From positions 1,364,001 through 1,428,000 of the forward strand of contig JAYQIQ010000004.1 of the NCBI GenBank assembly GCA_038141705.1: a DNA stretch of 64,000 nt. The letters are read 5' to 3'. Positions 18,699 through 27,462 of this stretch are shown in pieces; within the stretch, counting starts at the first letter, position 1, and each line of letters begins with the position of its first letter. The notes beneath the pieces were generated by a model. The model had not been told where the DNA came from. It ran no database searches and saw nothing but the letters and a program-made list of their open reading frames with translations. The DNA is from Eutrophomonas brisbanensis (lineage in GTDB: Bacteria > Pseudomonadota > Gammaproteobacteria > Burkholderiales > Eutrophovitaceae). Both the position numbers and the translations under genes were made by a program.

Positions 18699-19605
18699 TT
18701 AGATTGTTTTTCTTTTCTCTTACTTCTGTATTTGCCCACTCTTCAATGACTCTGCAGATTGAGGTGAAATCGGAGTGTTCTCCAAATTTTGCTTTTGTCG
18801 TCGCATACATTTGTCGAACTGCAGATCCTGCAAACATTGGGATCCCCATTGCTTCTGCTTCGTCAATACATAGACTCACGTCTTTGTAGGAATGTCCCGT
18901 CGTAAAGCCAAAGTCAAACGTCCCGGGAAGAACGGATCTCGGGAATTTATCTTGAGTCGCACTATTTCGACCAGTGCTCTTATTGATAATCTCTAACATC
19001 AGATTTGGGTCAAGACCAGCTTTTGCCCCCATCACCATTGCTTCCGAAGTTAATGCGACTGCCGCACACGAGAGTAGGTTATTGGCTAACTTCATGGTTT
19101 GCGCTTGTCCAGCAACCTCGCCAACATGGAACACATTACCGAATGTCCGTAAAGTTTTTTCGATCTCTAGAAAAGTGGTTGAGGGCAAGCAACCATAACG
19201 GATAGCGTCCCATCTCTTGCTCCTTTAAGTCCACCACTCACAGGACAATCGATATAGTCTTTCCCCAAACTTTTTGCCGGTCTTACTAACTCGATGGGCC
19301 GCTCTCGCGCCAATAGTTGAGAAATCTATAATTGTTTTTGTTTTGCTCTCTTTCGTAAGGCAGCCCTCTGAGCTAACAACATGCTCTACAATCTCTGGTG
19401 ATGGTAGACTCAGCATAACGGTTTGTGCGCGTGATGCTACTTCTTCTAGCGATGATACCGTCTCTAGACCAATTTTGCGGCAATGTTGAATGGCATTTTC
19501 ATTAGTATCGAATGCAATGACATTGACACCCGCGTTCTTTAGTCTTTCGGCCATGAGTGATCCCATTTTACCCACCCCAATAAAGCCGATCGTTTCTGCA
19601 TTCAT
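18699..19605 (-). pseudogene. 3-hydroxyisobutyrate dehydrogenase-like oxidoreductase, two frameshifts
   Basis: The N-terminal Rossmann domain has FIGVGKMGSLMAERL with an NAD(P)-binding GxGxxG and VIAFDTNENA. The frame breaks near 19263-19266 (a G4 run; removing one base gives KFGKDYIDCPVSGG, the substrate-loop signature) and again near 19171-19180 (adding one base joins ACPQP to TFLEIEKTLRTFG). The C-terminal helical domain follows with QTMKLANNLL (catalytic Lys) and GRNSATQDKFP. The family oxidises beta-hydroxyacids. In one alternative frame a stop at 18699-18701 gives a normal end; in the written frame it continues into the CMD gene. Two indels in one gene make true decay possible, but each lies at or near a short run. 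Confidence 0.75.
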
Positions 19606-19664
19606 ATTCCATGCTCTCCAAGTTTATCTGTAGTGCTCGCGTACATGTTTCTGAAATCGCTAAG

Positions 19665-20435
19665 TTACATTTGTTTTCCTAAATGTAACCCTCCATCGAT
19701 TAATATCGATTCTCCAGTAATGAGTTTGTTTTCGGTTAACAGCCAACGCGTCAGTTCCGCAATATCCCGTGGACTAGCGGCAGCTTTTAGTGGAACAGTT
19801 GATCGATATTTTTCTAAAAACTGTTCATATTTTTCTGGATCAAATCGTTTCGAGTGCCACTCCGTGTCAATCAGTGCGGGACAAATGGCATTGATCTTTA
19901 TTTCGGGAGCGAGTGCTCTCGCGAGCGCCACCGTCATTGCATTCAAAGCGGCTTTAGATGCGATATATGCTGTTGATGACCCGATGCTTTTTACGCCGGC
20001 GATCGAAGACATGTTCACTATCGATCCACCAGTTTCTTTCAGGTGGGGAGTGCATGCTCTGATCATTTGATAGGCGCCGATTACATTTACCGAATACATA
20101 CTAATGAAATCCTCTGCAGTTAAGCCATCGAGGTCATGTGCGGGGACAAATTTGGTAATACCTGCATTATTCACTAATCCATCTACTCTTCCCCAACGAT
20201 CAATGGCCGTTCGAACAATGTTCTTGCAGGCCTGATCTTCTTCGACGTTTCCAGGCACACAAACCGCATCTACCCCTTCTTTTTTGCAGCGCTTCTCAGT
20301 TTCGTATGCTCCAGCTTCGCTCTTACTGTAGTTGATCAATATATTTGCGCCACTTCTGGCGAGCTCAATAGCGCATGCAGACCCTACGCCCGTGCCTGCT
20401 CCCGTTATGATTATTACCTTGCTATCGTTTTTCAT
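19665..20435 (-). CDS. Short-chain dehydrogenase/reductase
   Basis: A 256-residue classical SDR. Cofactor motif TGAGTGVGSACA, the NNAG motif in GLVNNAGITKF, the catalytic Ser in NMSSIAG, and Tyr-Lys in TAYIASKAAL. The C terminus ends with a typical GESILIDGGLH. The Lys/Ser after the second strand (INYSKSE) rather than an Asp favours NADP. It is 42 bases upstream of the next minus-strand start region and follows the D-aminoacylase gene, so it is probably in the same operon. The substrate is unknown. Confidence 0.88.
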   Translation of the reverse strand: MKNDSKVIIITGAGTGVGSACAIELARSGANILINYSKSEAGAYETEKRCKKEGVDAVCVPGNVEEDQACKNIVRTAIDRWGRVDGLVNNAGITKFVPAHDLDGLTAEDFISMYSVNVIGAYQMIRACTPHLKETGGSIVNMSSIAGVKSIGSSTAYIASKAALNAMTVALARALAPEIKINAICPALIDTEWHSKRFDPEKYEQFLEKYRSTVPLKAAASPRDIAELTRWLLTENKLITGESILIDGGLHLGKQM

Positions 20436-20476
20436 ATAGAGATTGTGGTCTTACCAGTTGAGCTCCAAGACTAACT

Positions 20477-22168
20477 TCAAGACCTCAGTAGGTTTCCCGG
20501 TAAAGCCCCTGTTTGTTCATCATTGCTAATAATCTCGCAGCCAGATACGAACGTATGCTTATATCCCGTTGCGCGTTGTACCAGTCGCTTACCTCCGGCT
20601 GGAAGGTCGTAATGTACTTCAGCGTCTGTGAGTTTAAGGTTTTCGAAATCGATGACGTTGAGGTCCGCCTTGTATCCGGGTTTAATGAGTCCGCGATCGG
20701 TGAGTCCATAGCCAAGTGCACTAACTCGAGTGTGTTTACGAACCAGGAATTCAATGGGTAATTTTTCCCCACGTCGCCTGTCTCTTGCCCAGTGGGATAG
20801 GAGATAAGTTGGGGCACCTTCATCACACACAGTGCAAACGTGAGCACCACCATCTCCCAAGCCCATGATGGTCGCATCATCTAGCAGCATCTCACGAATG
20901 ATCTCTAGATTTCCGTCAAAGTAATTTTCAAACGTATGAGCGAGCAGTCCCTTCCCTTGATATTTCATCATGCCATCGAGAGCAACTTCCCAGATCGTTT
21001 TATTTTTTTGCTTAGCAATTTCGCTAATGCTATCGCTCGGAGCCGGCTCATAGTCGAAACCTTTTTGCATCAGAAAAGTGCGAGACATCCAAGTGGCGAC
21101 TTTCCTTGTATGCTCGTCATCCGGAATATTTTTTATCAAGTCTCGGCGCAGGTCCTCTTGATTGAGCAGTGCCGCATATCTTTCCTCTGGATTGAGTTTT
21201 TCGAGTAATTTCCATTTCGGATGTGTGCAAAATGGGTTAATGGTAGTCTCCAGTCCCATGATGATCACAATTGGACGGCAACCCACTTGACCGTTGACTG
21301 AGAGTCCAGCATTTCTAGCTTCATGAATTTGGTTTCGGGTTTGTCGCCAAAGCTCGGGAGAGTTATTAACTTGTAAAAGTAATATCGACAATGGACGTCC
21401 AGAAATCTCACTTGCCATTCGCATGATTTCGAATTCTCCTGGGCCAAAGTCTGAGTTAACCTCAATGACGCCTTTGCCTGCACGTTTCATTGCTAATGCT
21501 AGTCCCTGGAGCTCGGCTTCCTTAGCGCTTAAGCTGGGGGTATTCCTCCCATCCCGAGTGAGGTGTTTGGTAGTCCTAGAAGTGGTAAATCCCATCGCCC
21601 CCCGTTGCAGCGCCTCCTCGAGTAACCTTCCCATTTTGTCGATCTCGATCTCGGTTGGTATCACTGAGTGGTCTGCACCCTCCTCACCCATTACATAAAA
21701 TCGAAGTGGGGCGTGGGGAACTTGCGCTCCTATATCAATTGCTTTTTTAGCTTTGTCCAATGTATCTAAGTAATCAGGAAAAGACTCCCAATTAAATGAC
21801 ACTCCCTCAGAAAGAACTGATCCGGGGATATCCTCAACACCCTCCATTAAATTAATGAGGTAAGGAATATCTTTCTTCCGGACTGGAGCGAAACCCACTC
21901 CGCAATTTCCAAAGATCGCAGTGGTCACTCCATGGTAGGTTGATGGGGTGAGATAGGGGTCCCACGTTGCCTGGCCGTCGTAGTGTGTATGGACATCTAC
22001 AAAACCCGGTGTAACTAATAATCCTGCGGCATCAATTTCTCTTTTCGCGGGGCCTAAGTCTTTGCCTACGTCGAGAATCTTTCCCGAGCTAACAGCGACG
22101 TCTGCGGTGAATGCAGCTTCGCCAGTGCCATCGACGACAGTGCCGCCTTTTATAAGAAGGTCGTACAT
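20477..22168 (-). CDS. N-acyl-D-amino-acid deacylase family amidohydrolase
   Basis: A 563-residue amidohydrolase (family 3). The metal site HTHYDGQATWDP follows GFVDV near residue 60, the Cys ligand region is FGNCGVGFAPVR near 100, and the late metal Asp is in MGLGDGGAHVCTVCDE near 450. N-terminal and C-terminal strands form the usual beta-sandwich (LLIKGGTVVDGTG, and the C-terminal LPAGGKRLVQRATGYKHTFVSG). The family removes N-acyl groups from D-amino acids or related compounds such as hydantoin-like amides. The neighbouring S1C-like protein and SDR suggest a shared accessory catabolic operon. The true substrate is not known. Confidence 0.85.
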   Translation of the reverse strand: MYDLLIKGGTVVDGTGEAAFTADVAVSSGKILDVGKDLGPAKREIDAAGLLVTPGFVDVHTHYDGQATWDPYLTPSTYHGVTTAIFGNCGVGFAPVRKKDIPYLINLMEGVEDIPGSVLSEGVSFNWESFPDYLDTLDKAKKAIDIGAQVPHAPLRFYVMGEEGADHSVIPTEIEIDKMGRLLEEALQRGAMGFTTSRTTKHLTRDGRNTPSLSAKEAELQGLALAMKRAGKGVIEVNSDFGPGEFEIMRMASEISGRPLSILLLQVNNSPELWRQTRNQIHEARNAGLSVNGQVGCRPIVIIMGLETTINPFCTHPKWKLLEKLNPEERYAALLNQEDLRRDLIKNIPDDEHTRKVATWMSRTFLMQKGFDYEPAPSDSISEIAKQKNKTIWEVALDGMMKYQGKGLLAHTFENYFDGNLEIIREMLLDDATIMGLGDGGAHVCTVCDEGAPTYLLSHWARDRRRGEKLPIEFLVRKHTRVSALGYGLTDRGLIKPGYKADLNVIDFENLKLTDAEVHYDLPAGGKRLVQRATGYKHTFVSGCEIISNDEQTGALPGNLLRS

Positions 22169-22186
22169 ATTCTTTATTATTTTCTG

Positions 22187-23158
22187 TTAATGAAGTCTCG
22201 GTTTCTTGAGGAAGTCGTTTCTATCCGCCGAGGTAACTTCCATTCGAAGCACATCGCCACTACGAGACACCGTGATCGATATTTTTACTCCAGCTTCCCC
22301 TTGCTTCCAGACAGACCGAAACAAATTTGCAAGAGAATTAACCTTTTGTCCTTGGACCTCGAGAATTTGATCTCCCTCTTTAATGCCTGCTAGCGCAGCC
22401 GGGCCAGATGGCGCAAGGCTGCTAACGAAAAATTTCTGCTCACTGTCGACCGTGTACATTCCGAGCCAAGGTCTTGGTTTGTCTGGCGATCTCCCATATT
22501 TAACCATCTCGTCGAGTATGGGTAAGAGTATGCTGGTGGGGACAACTAGGTTTCCTTGTTGTTGCTTCTCGAACCCTTCTTGTAGCAGTAATGAACCGAT
22601 CCCAACAAGATTTCCCATGTTGTTAAATAGTCCGGCACCTCCCCACTGCGGATGGGGCGGCGAGGTATAAATTCCCTCATCAAGCACGTATTCCCAATAA
22701 CCAGTGAACTCGCGGATATCACTTATTTTTGTCGTGAGAGAGTGCTTTTTTCCACCAAAACTGACGATGTATGCTTCTTCATTTTTTTGAGGCGAGCAGT
22801 GTTGCTCGATTGGCACCGGCAGGATGCTAAGCGGTTGTGATACTTCGATTAGGCCAAATCCAGAAGCTTGATCATATCCTACGATGTGAGCAGGGTAAGT
22901 GGCCCCATCATTTGTCGTTACCCAGATTGTCTCTGCTTCTGTGATTATGTATCCAATAGTGACAATGAGTCCCTCTCCACTAATAAGAACCCCACTTCCT
23001 AAACGTTCGGTCCCGAGAATGTTAGCCGTGAATGCGTCGTCCGGAACAAAGGTCTTTACCTTAACGACCGCATCAATCACTCGCTCGAGGTTGAATGAAA
23101 CACGATTCTCGCTCGGCTGAAGGTTTTCTGGAAAAATCCATTCCTCTGAATTTTGCAT
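22187..23158 (-). CDS. S1C/HtrA-like protein with a degenerate protease domain and a PDZ domain
   Basis: A 323-residue protein with a trypsin-like double-barrel domain (residues about 25-220) and a C-terminal PDZ domain (about 240-315, FVSSLAPSGPAALAGIKEGDQI). The position of the catalytic His reads VTIGYIITEAET, with Tyr in place of His, and the place of the GNSGG nucleophile reads WGGAGLFNN, with no Ser. It therefore should not be a working serine protease; this degenerate form recurs near amidohydrolase genes in other proteobacteria as I recall. There is no clear signal peptide at the N terminus, so a cytoplasmic scaffold or chaperone role is possible. It is 18 bases upstream of the D-aminoacylase gene and likely co-transcribed. 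Confidence 0.82.
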   Translation of the reverse strand: MQNSEEWIFPENLQPSENRVSFNLERVIDAVVKVKTFVPDDAFTANILGTERLGSGVLISGEGLIVTIGYIITEAETIWVTTNDGATYPAHIVGYDQASGFGLIEVSQPLSILPVPIEQHCSPQKNEEAYIVSFGGKKHSLTTKISDIREFTGYWEYVLDEGIYTSPPHPQWGGAGLFNNMGNLVGIGSLLLQEGFEKQQQGNLVVPTSILLPILDEMVKYGRSPDKPRPWLGMYTVDSEQKFFVSSLAPSGPAALAGIKEGDQILEVQGQKVNSLANLFRSVWKQGEAGVKISITVSRSGDVLRMEVTSADRNDFLKKPRLH

Positions 23159-23315
23159 ATGGAAGAAAAATTAAGTAACAACGTGTTAATTTTATTCGAG
23201 TAGCACGATGTTCGCCAGGTGTCGCTACTTACCTATCCTATTTTCGGGTGATGTTAACAATCACACTTCTCGTAATCAGAGTTTGTAGAGATTCTTAAAA
23301 ATGGAGTGAACGTGG

Positions 23316-24268
23316 CTAATTTCTAGCTCGCGTAGATCGTCCTCCAACTTTTGGCTGCGTATTTCTCCTGTGTTCTTCCGTGATGACGTCCGCTAGCAAT
23401 TCAAAGTCCTTACTTCGTGTCCCGCTCTGCCGCATCACCAGAGCAATTTTTCTAGAAACATTTCGTTTTTCTATCGGCCGTGCTACAAGATTTGTTCCTA
23501 CCAAAGCGCCTGCTCGGATAACGATTTCGGGAAGCAGGGTGAAGCCTAAGTTTCCGTCAACCATCTGCAGCAGTGTGAATAGACTTGTTGCTGACATTTT
23601 GGAGTTATCTAAGTTGAAGGTGTTTGTTTGACAAGCTTGAATAGTATGATCTCGTAAGCAGTGCCCTCCTCTAGTAGCAACAACTCTGCAGGGTTTATAT
23701 TTTTGATAATAATTTCTCGCTGCTTCGCTTTCGGATTGTCTTGTCTTGCGACAAACCAAAATTCATCTGTTATCAGCTCTCTCACGGTTAGCCCGCTGGT
23801 ATCGTACGGAAGTGCGATCAGCGCAAAATCCAGCTCGCCCGAGTTGAGTTGATCAAGAATTCGTTCTGAAAAATCCTCCTTTAGGTACAGCTTTAGATCA
23901 GGAAAATCAAGCTTTAGTCTCGGTAGTACGATAGGAAGGAGAAATGGCGCAATCGTCGGGATGACACCGAGCCGAATGTCACCAGTTAACGGTTTTTGAG
24001 ATTCCCGCGAGACGGCGACTAAATCCTCGACGCCAGATAAGATAACTTTCGCTCGAAGAGCAATTTTTTCGCCGATGGTGGTGAGTCGAACGCTTTTCTT
24101 GTTCCTCTCGATTAATACGGCTCCAAGTATGCTCTCCAGTTCTTTAATTCCCGCCGACAGTGTTGATTGCGTTATAAAAAGTGTATCCGCTGCCTTATGA
24201 AAATTTAATGTCTCAGATACAGCGATCAGATATTTCAGCTGGCGAATCGTGGGTGAAGCCGAGGTCAC
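23316..24268 (-). pseudogene. oxyR: OxyR-like LysR regulator, interrupted by a frameshift
   Basis: The N-terminal winged helix has the LysR signature RQLKYLIAVSETLNFHKAADTLFITQSTLSAGIKELE. The effector domain continues to LLLLEEG, then the frame breaks at the G3 run (CCC at 23664-23666 on the plus strand). One extra base gives EEGHCLRDHTIQACQ, which carries the two redox cysteines of OxyR with eight residues between, as C199 and C208 of E. coli OxyR. The rest (NLGFTLLPEIVIRAG) follows. OxyR is the peroxide sensor that activates catalase and peroxiredoxin genes. The break falls inside the sensor loop, so a real shift would destroy function. The rejoined gene codes for about 317 residues, near the usual length of 305. 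Confidence 0.82.
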
Positions 24269-24283
24269 AGTGGGTAACCAAAT

Positions 24284-25077
24284 TTAATTCTGAGTCGAGT
24301 GCTGCAATTCGGTGCCCTGGTCATTTTGATACTCGGATTTCACGTATCGAGTGTTATATCCGTTGAAGAGGTGACCCAAAAGTCCTCTGTCTAAATCGCT
24401 CGTGTTCATGTACCAATCGGTAATTGGATAGGTTAAATTCATATTCCTCTCCATCATAATTGGTTGGCTATGATGCGCAGCGTGGTGTCTTCGAATGGTG
24501 TTGATAAGAGGGCAATATCGAACGAACCAGTTCTCCTTCACATGGCAACACAGATGAAATGTCTCGTAGTTTAAGTAGTAGAGAGGCGTGGATAACATCA
24601 CGATATAGCCTGCATTCGAAGACCACACGTAACCGACAATTGCTGCTATCGGTAAAGTCACCAACACAAATAAAGAGGAGCGCGTAGGGTGGGAAGAGGA
24701 CGATTCTCCACTCACGGTTGGTGTCATATGTCATTCTTCTCGAAGTGAAATATTGGTGGTGTTGATGAACATGTCTATGAAATACGGGCATCAGTGCCCC
24801 ACCCATTCCTTTAACGGGCCTGTGCATTGCGTTTTTATGGATCCACCATTCATTGAAATTGAAAATCACGAGTATCGGAATAGCGATGCCAATTTCAAAC
24901 CAAGTAGGGGAATTAATTCGACTCAGGCAGAAGTAAATGATCGCTACGCCAGGGAACATAAATCGATAGTAGGTGTCCCCATCCGGAGTACCATGAAGCA
25001 ATATTACTTTTGTACTCTTCTCTAAACGCCTTTTGCTTCTCCGTCATTTCTCCGGAGAAAATGTTTTCAGTGCCCAT
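24284..25077 (-). pseudogene. Fatty-acid hydroxylase family membrane protein, two frameshifts
   Basis: Rejoined from three frames, starting at ATG 25077 (MGTENIFSGEMTEKQKAFREEY). Breaks lie at the G3 run near 24952-24954 and near 24661. The family core is intact after joining: HKNAMHRPVKG, HRHVHQHHQYF, HLCCHVKENW and RRHHAAHH, the His clusters that bind two irons, and several hydrophobic segments. These membrane enzymes hydroxylate or desaturate lipids, sterols or carotenoids. It lies 15 bases upstream of oxyR on the same strand. The exact substrate cannot be inferred. Confidence 0.8.
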
Positions 25078-25323
25078 CGCTCCCCCTCGATTGGATGTTT
25101 AAAAGAGTCCCAGTGATTTCCTTAAGCATACCTTTTTTGCTTAGCTCTTGCAGGTAAGGCGCTTCATCGCCGGTCTAGGTGGCCTGAAGCTTATGTTTAC
25201 TAGCCTATCTGCGTCCTCTCTCCGCGATAGTTCGGCTGTTTGCAACCTCAAATTAACGATTATTCCCATGTTTCAATCCGGGTTAATCATGTCTCTATTT
25301 TGAAACTAGCGCTGGAGAAATCT

Positions 25324-25352
25324 TTGACTATGGAGCTTGAAAAGGGTATAAA
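25324..25352 (+). promoter_or_regulatory. Sigma-70 promoter of the cold-shock gene
   Basis: TTGACT (25324-25329) and TATAAA (25347-25352) are separated by exactly 17 bases. Transcription would start near 25359, giving a leader of about 145 bases, a length typical of cspA-like mRNAs. Confidence 0.8.
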
Positions 25353-25393
25353 CGCGCCCTGCGGGATAGTCAAGATGAGTGTCGATAGTAAAC

Positions 25394-25408
25394 GAGGGCT
25401 TTGCCCTC
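25394..25408 (+). promoter_or_regulatory. Hairpin in the csp mRNA leader
   Basis: GAGGGC (25394-25399) and GCCCTC (25403-25408) form a 6-bp stem with a TTT loop about 35 bases into the predicted leader. Long csp leaders act as RNA thermosensors in E. coli; here that is an inference. Confidence 0.45.
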
Positions 25409-25503
25409 TAGAGTTAGTCCAGAGTAGTTGTGGTTATTCGTTACTGTGTGAGTCTCTCCTTGGAGTTCTAGCATTTTTTAATCAAAATTAGGATGAGGTT
25501 TAC

Positions 25504-25710
25504 ATGGCAACAGGAACAGTAAAGTGGTTTAACGATTCCAAAGGATTCGGATTCATTACTCCAGACAATGGTGGCAAAGACCTATTTGCACATTTTTCGG
25601 CAATTCAAGGTGGCGGTTTCAAGACCCTAAAGGAAAACCAGAAGGTATCTTTCGAAGTAACCACTGGCCCAAAAGGTGATCAGGCAACGAATATCGTTCC
25701 GATGGACTAA
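25504..25710 (+). CDS. Cold-shock protein (CspA family)
   Basis: A 68-residue single cold-shock domain beginning MATGTVKWFNDSKGFGFITP, with both RNP motifs (KGFGFI and KDLFAHFSAI). It binds single-stranded RNA and DNA as an RNA chaperone. AGGATGAGG lies just upstream of the ATG. Promoter, leader and terminator make it a single-gene transcript. Which csp paralogue it is cannot be told. Confidence 0.96.
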   Translation: MATGTVKWFNDSKGFGFITPDNGGKDLFAHFSAIQGGGFKTLKENQKVSFEVTTGPKGDQATNIVPMD

Positions 25711-25741
25711 ATTAGTCGGTCTGATTTCTATGTGTTGAAAG

Positions 25742-25766
25742 GGCGAGACGTGGTCTCGCCTTTTTT
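25742..25766 (+). terminator. Intrinsic terminator after the cold-shock gene
   Basis: An 8-bp stem, GGCGAGAC (25742-25749) and GTCTCGCC (25753-25760), with a GTG loop, followed by six T. It lies 32 bases past the csp stop. Confidence 0.95.
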
Positions 25767-25851
25767 GTTTTTGAAACCCGTATTTTGCTTCTGTCACAGA
25801 CAGTCGATAAACTTTTCCACTAAATCTTTTAAGTTAATTCGGACCGCGAGA

Positions 25852-27453
25852 ATGCTAACCAAAACGAATTCCTACGAAGACTTAATAACGGGGTTTTCTT
25901 GGAATATCCCGCCGCAATACAATATTGCCGAAGATATTTGCGACAAGTGGGCTGACGGCACAGGTAAAACCGCATTAATTTACGAACGCGAAGATCTGAG
26001 CACTAGAGCCTTTAGTTTCGATCAAATCAAGTCGTTATCGAATAAGTTTGCCAATGCAATGGCAGCTGCTGGTGTTCAGCGAGGTGACCGGATCGGAGTG
26101 TTGCTACCTCAAAAGCCTGAGGTAGCGATTGGCCATCTTGCCGCTTTTAAGTTAGGTGCGATTTCTGTACCTCTTTTCACATTATTTGGACGCGATGCCT
26201 TGCGATTTCGGTTAAAAGATTCAGGTATCAAGTTGCTGATAACGGATCTAGAGGGCTATGAGGTCGTAGAACTGATTCGGGGTGAATTACCCGAGCTGAA
26301 GCATATCGTCTGTATTGACGGAGCAGTCGGACCGGCGATCGATTTTCAATCGATGTTAGAGGTTGCGTCGGATGAACTTACTATTGCGCCAACATCTTGT
26401 GATGATCCAGCGATGATTATCTATACCTCTGGAACAACTGGAGATCCCAAGGGGGCTTTGCTGCCTCACAGATCGATGCTTGGACATATGCCTGGTGTTG
26501 AGTTGTCCCATGACTTTTTAGGTCGGGATGGAGATTTTATTTGGTCGCCTGCGGATTGGGCATGGATTGGTGGATTAGTCGATGTATTGTTTGCTGCCTG
26601 GCAACTTGGCGTACCGGTATTAGCGAGGAGATTTCAAAAATTTGATCCAGTTGAAGCTGTGCACTTGATCGCTCGACATGGTGTTAAGAACGTATTCATG
26701 CCACCGACTGCCATTAAATTACTGAGGACTTTGCCAGCAAGAGACTTTGAGGGTGTGAAATTGCGTTCGATGGCGAGTGGGGGGGAGTCTCTCGGAGCTG
26801 AACTGCTGAACTGGTCAACAGAGACGCTCGGCATCGAAATTAACGAGTTTTACGGGCAAACGGAATGCAACATGACCGTGAGTGGATGCTCGGGGCTGTA
26901 CAAAATAAAGCCGGGATCAATCGGGCGCGTCGCGCCCGGTCACCATATTGGAATAATTGACGATAGCGGAATTAGGTTACCCACAGGAGAAGATGGCCTG
27001 ATCGCTTTTGAGTCTCCCAATCCAGTGATGTTCACGAAATATTGGAACAACGAGCAAGGAACAACAGATAAATTTATCGGTAAATTTTTAGTTACAGGAG
27101 ATCTCGGTCGCATTGATGATGAAGGATACGTTACGTTCCTGGGTCGCCAAGACGACGTTATCACCAGTGCTGGATATCGGATTGGGCCGGGCCCAATCGA
27201 GGATTGTTTGTTGTCTCACCCCTCAGTTGCCCTATCGGCCGTTGTTGGCAAATCGGATCCAATGCGTACGCAAATTGTAAAAGCTTTTGTTGTGTTGAAA
27301 GAAGGAGCTAAAGCATCAGACGAGCTGGTCCAAGAGCTGCAAGAGTGGGTTAGATCGCGTCTCGCGAAGCACGAATATCCCCGAGAAATCGAGTTCATTA
27401 GCGACTTACCGAGAACGAATACCGGAAAGGTAATTCGTCGCTTGCTTCGATAA
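25852..27453 (+). CDS. Acyl-CoA synthetase (AMP-forming, medium-chain ACSM-like)
   Basis: A 533-residue adenylate-forming enzyme. The start is set at ATG 25852, because longer frames would include the upstream terminator. The P-loop IIYTSGTTGDPKGALLP, the A5 motif EFYGQTE near residue 330, TGDLGRIDDEGYVTFLGRQDD near 415-435 and the catalytic Lys in NTGKVIRRLLR at the end are visible. It activates a carboxylic acid via an acyl-adenylate to an acyl-CoA. Several acyl-CoA enzymes lie in the window. It converges on a minus-strand MDR gene with a 9-base gap. Confidence 0.88.
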   Translation: MLTKTNSYEDLITGFSWNIPPQYNIAEDICDKWADGTGKTALIYEREDLSTRAFSFDQIKSLSNKFANAMAAAGVQRGDRIGVLLPQKPEVAIGHLAAFKLGAISVPLFTLFGRDALRFRLKDSGIKLLITDLEGYEVVELIRGELPELKHIVCIDGAVGPAIDFQSMLEVASDELTIAPTSCDDPAMIIYTSGTTGDPKGALLPHRSMLGHMPGVELSHDFLGRDGDFIWSPADWAWIGGLVDVLFAAWQLGVPVLARRFQKFDPVEAVHLIARHGVKNVFMPPTAIKLLRTLPARDFEGVKLRSMASGGESLGAELLNWSTETLGIEINEFYGQTECNMTVSGCSGLYKIKPGSIGRVAPGHHIGIIDDSGIRLPTGEDGLIAFESPNPVMFTKYWNNEQGTTDKFIGKFLVTGDLGRIDDEGYVTFLGRQDDVITSAGYRIGPGPIEDCLLSHPSVALSAVVGKSDPMRTQIVKAFVVLKEGAKASDELVQELQEWVRSRLAKHEYPREIEFISDLPRTNTGKVIRRLLR

Positions 27454-27462
27454 AAATTCAAA

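Larger units (their letters stand above)
25078..25503. other. 426-base spacer holding the csp leader
   Basis: The left part (25078-25320) has nothing I can assign. The right part holds the promoter and the untranslated leader of the downstream cold-shock gene. A short open frame on the plus strand inside it has no family resemblance and is not called. Confidence 0.7.

Noticed and set aside
25240..25491. Open frame of 83 codons in the spacer before csp
   Set aside because: It overlaps the promoter and leader of the cold-shock gene, has no ribosome binding site and no recognisable family.
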